Below are positions 57,801 through 64,000 of a stretch of DNA of 64,000 nucleotides, piece after piece; within the stretch, counting starts at the first letter, position 1; each line of letters starts with the position of its first letter. The stretch is from Casuarius casuarius (taxonomy: Eukaryota; Chordata; Aves; Casuariiformes; Casuariidae), in contig PTFA01000029.1 of NCBI GenBank assembly GCA_003342895.1, positions 310,001 through 374,000 of the forward strand, in the 5' to 3' direction. The position numbers and the translations under genes are program-made. The notes under the pieces were generated by a model that was not told the DNA's origin, did no database searches, and worked only from the letters and a program-made list of their open reading frames with translations.

Positions 57801-60800
57801 TAGCTTATTCTTGTAAAAAAGGAAGAGGGATGTGTTGTTATTTACACTAGTAAATAAATTGGGCTGCTATGGGAGCAATACACAGATCAAGCTAAAGGGA
57901 GACACTTAAGGATGCTCATGTCAGGATCTTCAGTGACATGTAAAGCCCTTATTTATATTTAAAGGTCGCACGAGCTTAACTTTAAATGGGTTTGAGAAAC
58001 ACACTTAGCTACAACAGTAACATTGTCTGAGGACAGTCAATAACCAATTTACCTTAAGCCAGTAAGCTAGGTTTAAATCAAATCGATGCTGCAGTCAGAC
58101 CTTTGGAAATGGTGATCGCTGCCCCAGGAAAAACGGCAGGAAGGAATGCGTGAATCTTCCTTCTCCGTCTCAGTCCAAAGTCAGCCAAACTGCCCAGACA
58201 TCCCCCCCCTTCAGGGTGCAACACGGGTCTGGAGCAACCTGCCACTCTGCCCTGCAGCGCCTGCAGAGGTGGCACCTCCGGTCACCCGCCGGTAAGAGCT
58301 TTATGCCATTTGGCATTTCAGGGTGCAGCTTTTTTAAGGATGACTTGGCGGTCACGGGAAGAGCAGAAATTGTCCGTCACCCAGCAACACGGGAAGCACC
58401 GTAGTAACTTTCTAAGATCCACAGTTCCTCCTCAGTGGGAAGCTGTCACGCAAACAGATACTGCAAAAGCCAAAAAGCTGCTTTTATTGCCTTAAGAAAA
58501 AGAAAAAAGAAAAAAGCCAAAACAAAGCAAGAAGACACTTCCACACCAGTGCTGCCAAGAGGACAGAGAAAACAGGCAGAGGGAAGGACTCCTACCTCGG
58601 AGCTGAAGCCAAATTACCCTCGCCCCGCCGGCGCAGGAGGATCCCTTTCAGAGAGCAGTGCAAGCTTCCACTTCCCAGCCCGGCTCGTTTTCTCCCCCCA
58701 GTCCAAGCCCCTGAACGCACATGTGCAGTTTGCACAGTGTAAGACAGCTCAACAGTGCTGGTGTTTAATGCTACATGAGCATCAGTAGCATCAGTGAGCA
58801 ACAGTCTTCCAAGAGGTGCCCGCAAGCACCTTTCCCGCAGCCCCCAGGGAAGGCGCCCGCGTGTCCTTCGCCACCCCTCGGGCCCCGAGGCCGGCCGCCC
58901 GCGCGGTGGCCGCTGGAGACGGGGAAGGCTGCAGGCTCACGGGCCGCGTCCGCGCGTGACCGCACCGCGGCTTTCGACCGAGAGGCGTTTCGGACGCGCA
59001 AAGGACCAGGATCGCCGCAGATGGCGGGGCAAGCTTCCCCCGGCCGCGGCAGCCCGGAGCGGAGGGGCAGGGCAAGCCCGGGGGCGCAGGCCAGGGCCCC
59101 GTGGCCGGGCATCCCCCTCCCCAGCAGCGCTGCGAGCAGGTGCTGAAGAGCTCAGAAGCTCTTAACACAAACCGTCTCTGTGCCTGTCTGGTGGAGGTTT
59201 CCACCCGTAAACCAGCGTGAGGACCACAGCTGGAGAGCGCAGCCAGCCGTCCTCTCGGGAGGTGTTAACCGAAAGCCAGTTATTACTAAATGGGGACTAT
59301 TTCAACATATTTCAACTATTTCAACATCACCCATTTTAGCAGAGGCCTCCTACCCGGCTCGTGACAGTGGTTGGACTTCAACCTTTCTTCTTACCCCACG
59401 AGGCCTCTGAATTGATCTGAATTGAGCTGCACAGACCAAAATTTGGAGCCCTCAGTAACAACTTTCCTGCCTAAGCGGGGAAACTCAACACTCGAGCGTG
59501 TGAGCACAGCTCCCCGATGCCGGCCGTATTACAAACACATTCACCTGTTTGCCCTTCAGTCCGAATCAGCCAGCTTTTACGAGAAGGATTTGCCCGTGCA
59601 CTTTTAAACCGAGCTTTACCTTAACAACGCGGCGCTCGGGGAAATGACTCCGCGCCGTTCTCCATCCTGTCCTCGGAAGCCGCCTGAGCGTCTGCTCGTA
59701 TGATCCAAGATAAACATTAACTCATGATGGATTTTACACCAGCAAATGAATTTCACTCTGTTACGTGCACTCCTGAAGCGTAATCCACAGGTCCCAAGAA
59801 TCAGATTAGTGACTAATATTCCGGGAAGTAGAATGAGGCTCACAGTAGGTTTGGGAGGAAAAAAAAAAAAAAGTGAAGTAAAAGAATTCCTGCAAAGAAA
59901 GGATTGTTGATGCTGCAAATTCCAGTCCTCTCAATCACAGAGGGAGATTTAAAGGGCTATCAGCTCCCATCACATCTCATTTGAACCCTGAATCTGTGAG
60001 AGATGCCAGAAACGTTTGTGTTCGTACAAAGGCTGCCTCTGCTGCCACATAAAAAAATAACCAGAAACAGAAAAAATATGCTAAAAAGCTGAAATACAGC
60101 TCCAGGGCTGCAGCTTCCCCTCGCAGGCCCCCAAGCACATTAACAGAAGTGGCAACGGGCAGCAGCTGGGCTTGGAGCCGGCCTCCTGCTTGCAGCTCAT
60201 GGATCGGCTGTGCTGCTTCCAGGTGTTTCCAGCCCTGCCAGCGCAGCTGGGCCTCCTGGCAAGCTGTGCTCGGCATCACGTCACCACGCGCGGTGGGCTG
60301 CCAGGCTGTGCCCCCATGAGCAAACGCTGCTCTTGGGGTGGGCTCAGCGTGGGGACCGAGTGACACTGCTGCGTCCAGCTGTGCTAGAGCATCCTGCTCC
60401 TCCCTGCAGACCTCTGTCCCCAGCCACGTTCGGGAGACGCGACCCTCTCTAACCACAGCGAGGAGAGACCGTTCACATACCTAAGGATCTGAACCACATC
60501 GCTTCTGGCTGCCCTCAGCACCGGGGTGGAAACACAACTGGACTTTTCTCCTACCAAAGGTGCTCACTTTGCGCGGCATGACCAGAAAGAGCACAAGACC
60601 ATGGACGTGTCTCTGACCGCTTGGGGCACAGCCTAGGAAATGAGGGGAGCCTGGGTTTCCTCTCCGTGAGCACATGCCTGGAAGGATCGCAGCCCAATGG
60701 AGATAGACTGGACTGCGGTGGGGCAGTCTGGAGACTTGTCTCCCAGGTAAGGGCTGAGTGCTGTCCTGGAGAGCAAAGGTTTGCACTGAAACACCTCAAA

Positions 60801-63800
60801 TCACAATGAGGATCCTTTCATGGATCCATCTCTCCGCCAGTGAGGGTCACCAGAGACATTGCTTTTAAGCTGCACAGAGAGGGCTAATGGTTTTCCCCCA
60901 GCAAATTAGCATCCAGGTTACCCCAATTTTCTAGCAGATGATTCTGTGACCCTCTGAACAGTAACTACATTAAAATTGGATGGATTAAATCAAGAACTGA
61001 GAGTTTAATCCCACTTTAAAAAAACAAGAAAACCCAAGAATCTCAAGATCCAGCATCACTCTGCCATCTCTGCAGTAGTTTGTCTGGGTACACAATGGGT
61101 CCATGAAATGCAGGAATCCAATTAAATAGAAATAAGTACGCCTAATTTGCCTTTAAGAATTAGATTATTCTTAATTATAGCAATCAGTACCCTCTTGCTG
61201 CTCTGTGTTTACAAGACAAATCAGCTCCTGTGCCCATGGTTTTTCTTGTAAGTTGAGTCTCAAGGATTCTAGAAAGCAGATGCCCAGCTCATTTCTGGCT
61301 GGCAGAGAGAGAAGCCAGCCAGAGTCTGCTGCAATGGCAGTGCTCTCCATAGGTGATCCCGGCTGGAGCTTCTCATCCACTGTTACATACGGGCACAGCC
61401 AGTGTTCAAGTATTGCAAAGCACGTTCAGCGGCGTGAAGACATACAAGACGTAGGGAGAGAGCCCAACCTCCCCGCTGCCCACGAGGAAGGGAAGGACTT
61501 TGTCCTTTGCAGCGTTACGCTGTCCTGCAGGGAAGACAGGAAACTCCCGAATAGCTGCCAGGGAAGCAGATGGGGTGTGACAGTAATGACTCTTCCCGGG
61601 CATGATAGGGCCGAAGGACAAAGTGAAATCAGCTGGTTTGCTCCTTCCTGTGCAAGTGGTGACATTTGAGCACCCTCAGGAAGCCACGGGAGCAAAACAG
61701 GGAGCTGCAAAGCTGGCTACTCACTTCCTAAATTTCTCTACTCTCCTTGGAGCTAGAGGAGATTTTATCTATGTATGTTTTTGACAATCCTCCAGCCCAC
61801 TTTCCACAGGCCAGCTCTCTGGCTGCTTTTGTGCTAGGTACATTCACTTTAGAAGATGCAACAAGGAAGAAAAAAAAAAAAGAAAGAAAAACCAAAAAAC
61901 CAAAACCCACTGAAGTCGTCTTTATCTGATGGATACTACTGATAAAGAAAACAAAGGACTGTGCTAATACCGCACATGCATGCTTCCTGGAACTGTTTCG
62001 TATTTAATGGGATAGATCTGCATTACACATCTAGCACACCAGCCCTACAGCTCTTCTGCTGGGAAACTGCTGCAACAAAAAACATCCTGTTTTGGGGAAG
62101 GTGCTTCCAGCCAGGGAGAATGCTCCGTTAGCAGTGGGGAAACTGTGCTTTGTTTGCACACAAGATCACAACATTTTCTGCAGAACATCCAAATTGTATC
62201 AGCAGTTCTACCTGGAGCAAAGGGCACAGACCCATTCCTGGGTTTCTAAAACACATGTGCGCTCACACTGGCTATCAGAGGCTAATAAAGAGGCTGATAT
62301 TTATTCAGTTTATTTATTCTGCATAAATATATAACGCACCCATGTTAAGGTTGCAGGGGAACCACTTAGGAAGTGCTGAGATTAAGGCTGCCTGGACAGC
62401 TTGAATGCTGTTCCCGCGCCCGTATGCACGGTGATACAGCCTCCACTTTGCCCGGCGCAGTTTTCCACAGTAACCCTGTTGCATTCAGTGCACAGGCGGC
62501 AGGAATATTCCTGTATTTGCACAGCTCCATGCGTGGGTCCCTGCCCCTTTCATGGCCCTTATGGACTGCCTGGAAGACAAGATTATTTGCTCACGAGGTT
62601 TTCCAGATGCTCTTCTCCACTGACTTACAGATGAATTAACCAGCTTTCACGACACCTTCCACAACTGAGATGGTGATGTTATGCCTGTTTAACAGTTGCA
62701 AAAGTGAAGGTGAGAGAAGAAAAAAAAGTGGCCTCCAATTTGGGGTTCTTTGGATCTGATTTTTCGCGGGGCTTCGCTTCCTCCAGCACGCACCGTGCTC
62801 AGACGCGGGTCGTAGTGCCCACGCGCTGCAGCAGTGTCCCTGGCCCCAGCGAGCAGCCCGGCATCGCACAGAGGCGGTGGCCGAGGCCAGGACAGACCGA
62901 TCCGGGGCCAGGCTCAGTTGCCCGAGGTGGAAGACTGCGTGTTTTCTCCCTGCAGGCTGTTTGCTCCCTCCCCGCACACAACTGCATTTCTGCAGCAGGC
63001 GAAAGACAACGCAGCTGTGTAATCATAAGTATAAAGAGAGACTCCGCATTGCGGACACATTTCCCCAGCGCTGGGGTTTTACTTCACGCTTGCAGTGCTC
63101 CTTGCTCGAAGGGCTTTAGGTGGTTTTTCTCCGGCTTGGGGAAAACGTGCCGAACTGGCATTTGCGGCAGCCCAGTAGACACCCACGTCGGTTCTTCACA
63201 GCTTCAATCTCTTACTCCCCGCACCACGGCCCGTCCCTGTTCCCCCTCTGGGGGTTCCCATTTTGGGGAAAAATTGGCAGGAGCACAGACCTTTCGAGCC
63301 CTGCCCTGCAGGGAAATACACAGACAGGTCATGCAAAGGCTTTAGCCCTGTTCCTCCTGCACACGCAGGCACTCCACACTCGCGCAGGGATGTGCACCTT
63401 CAGCAGGCAACCGCTCCTCCCCAAAAACCAGTGTAAAGCAAGAGCTCTGCAGAGGAAAGGGCTGCACACGCTGCTAAGCCAAAGAACTACTCAGATTCAC
63501 ATCAGCATTTGAGGACACCTCCGCTGAAGACGGCTACGGAGACACGAGTACCCGACTGGTGCTTATGGCAGCAGCATTTTTTCCAGGATCAAGTGGGCTG
63601 CAGACGCGACTCCCTCCTACGAGATTTGCTTTTCTATTTCAGCAGCTGATGAATCACCGTGGCCAGTATTTTACCTAGCGAATGGCCCACAGCAAACATG
63701 CTGAGCGGTTCTGCTCAGATACGGTTGATCATAGCCACAATTCCTAACGACGCAGGCAAAGGCGATGCTGGGCTATGCACACACTAGGGAGATCAGACCT

Positions 63801-64000
63801 TTCTCTCTGCCACATGCTTTACTGGGAGCTTGTTTGTACATGGACATTACTAAGAGGGACCAGAGGACATGCTCAGTTGCTAATTCAAAAGTTACGCATT
63901 TGAGCTGTTTAAACTAAATTCTTGTACAAAGTAGGTGCCTGGTTTAGTGTTATTGCAAAACTAATCCGCTCCAAAATTCCTTTCAGATTATTTTCTCTGT
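51855..64000. other. upstream region of INF2 (5' UTR exons and promoter not resolved)
   Basis: Twelve kilobases upstream of the first coding exon. That exon begins with an acceptor site, so at least one non-coding exon must lie here or further out. CpG-rich patches occur at about 54480-54560, 55000-55300, 57000-57180, 58840-59115 and 62760-63200. Open frames of 100-240 codons in these GC-rich patches show no recognisable domain and lie in several overlapping frames, so I treat them as chance. Confidence 0.6.
58840..59115. promoter_or_regulatory. CpG island, candidate INF2 promoter / non-coding exon 1
   Basis: The densest CpG stretch in the window, with runs such as ccgcgcggtggccgc and cgcgtccgcgcgtgac. 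It is about 7 kb upstream of the INF2 start codon, a plausible distance for a separate 5' UTR exon. A minus-strand gtgag at 58940-58936 could be its donor. No transcript evidence. Confidence 0.45.

Noticed and set aside
62704..63345. 213-codon plus-strand open frame near the window end
   Set aside because: Lies in a CpG/GC-rich patch with overlapping frames on both strands; no family resemblance.

Overview
The window is vertebrate nuclear DNA: coding sequence is split into short exons with GT-AG introns, most of it is non-coding, and CpG-rich patches and old interspersed repeats are scattered through it. A CR1-type 3' end (about 43312-43365), MIR/CORE-SINE-like sequence (clearest at 24340-24505), a hAT-like element (32411-32779) and a short palindromic element beginning GGGCCCGATCCTGCAAAG (26493-26607) together suggest a sauropsid (bird, crocodilian or turtle). 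I cannot narrow it further by eye.

Only two genes are recognisable, both on the minus strand and in tandem. The first, at 51854-32256, is INF2 (inverted formin 2). I could join 21 coding exons, all with consistent phase, into one frame of 3999 nt (1332 residues plus stop). It runs from an N-terminal DID, through a proline-rich FH1 with a 36-nt coding minisatellite and a full FH2 actin-assembly domain, to a WH2/DAD-like motif, a long acidic/basic tail and a tiny last exon ending in a CAAX box (CVVH).

The second, at 20761-5968, is an INF2-like half gene. Its twelve exons match INF2 exons 7-18 one for one: eleven junction phases agree and ten of the twelve exons have exactly the same length. 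It has its own short FH1, an intact FH2 and no frameshift or stop. I found no DID exons in the 11 kb between it and INF2, and no DAD/WH2 or CAAX exon in the 5.9 kb downstream of it. An in-frame TAA lies seven codons past the last conserved exon end. It therefore looks like a partial tandem duplication of only the actin-assembly half of INF2, kept open under constraint, and predicted to lack both halves of the DID-DAD autoinhibition switch.

Layout: 1-5206, non-coding flank downstream of the paralogue; 5207-20761, paralogue; 20762-31799, intergenic DNA (or a long 5' intron of the paralogue) with a small CpG patch at about 29285-29360; 31800-51854, INF2; 51855-64000, upstream DNA with several CpG-rich patches, of which 58840-59115 is the best candidate for the INF2 promoter/non-coding first exon. 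No tRNA, rRNA, CRISPR or bacterial feature was seen. All exon joins were made by eye from splice consensus, frame and family knowledge; no alignment was run.
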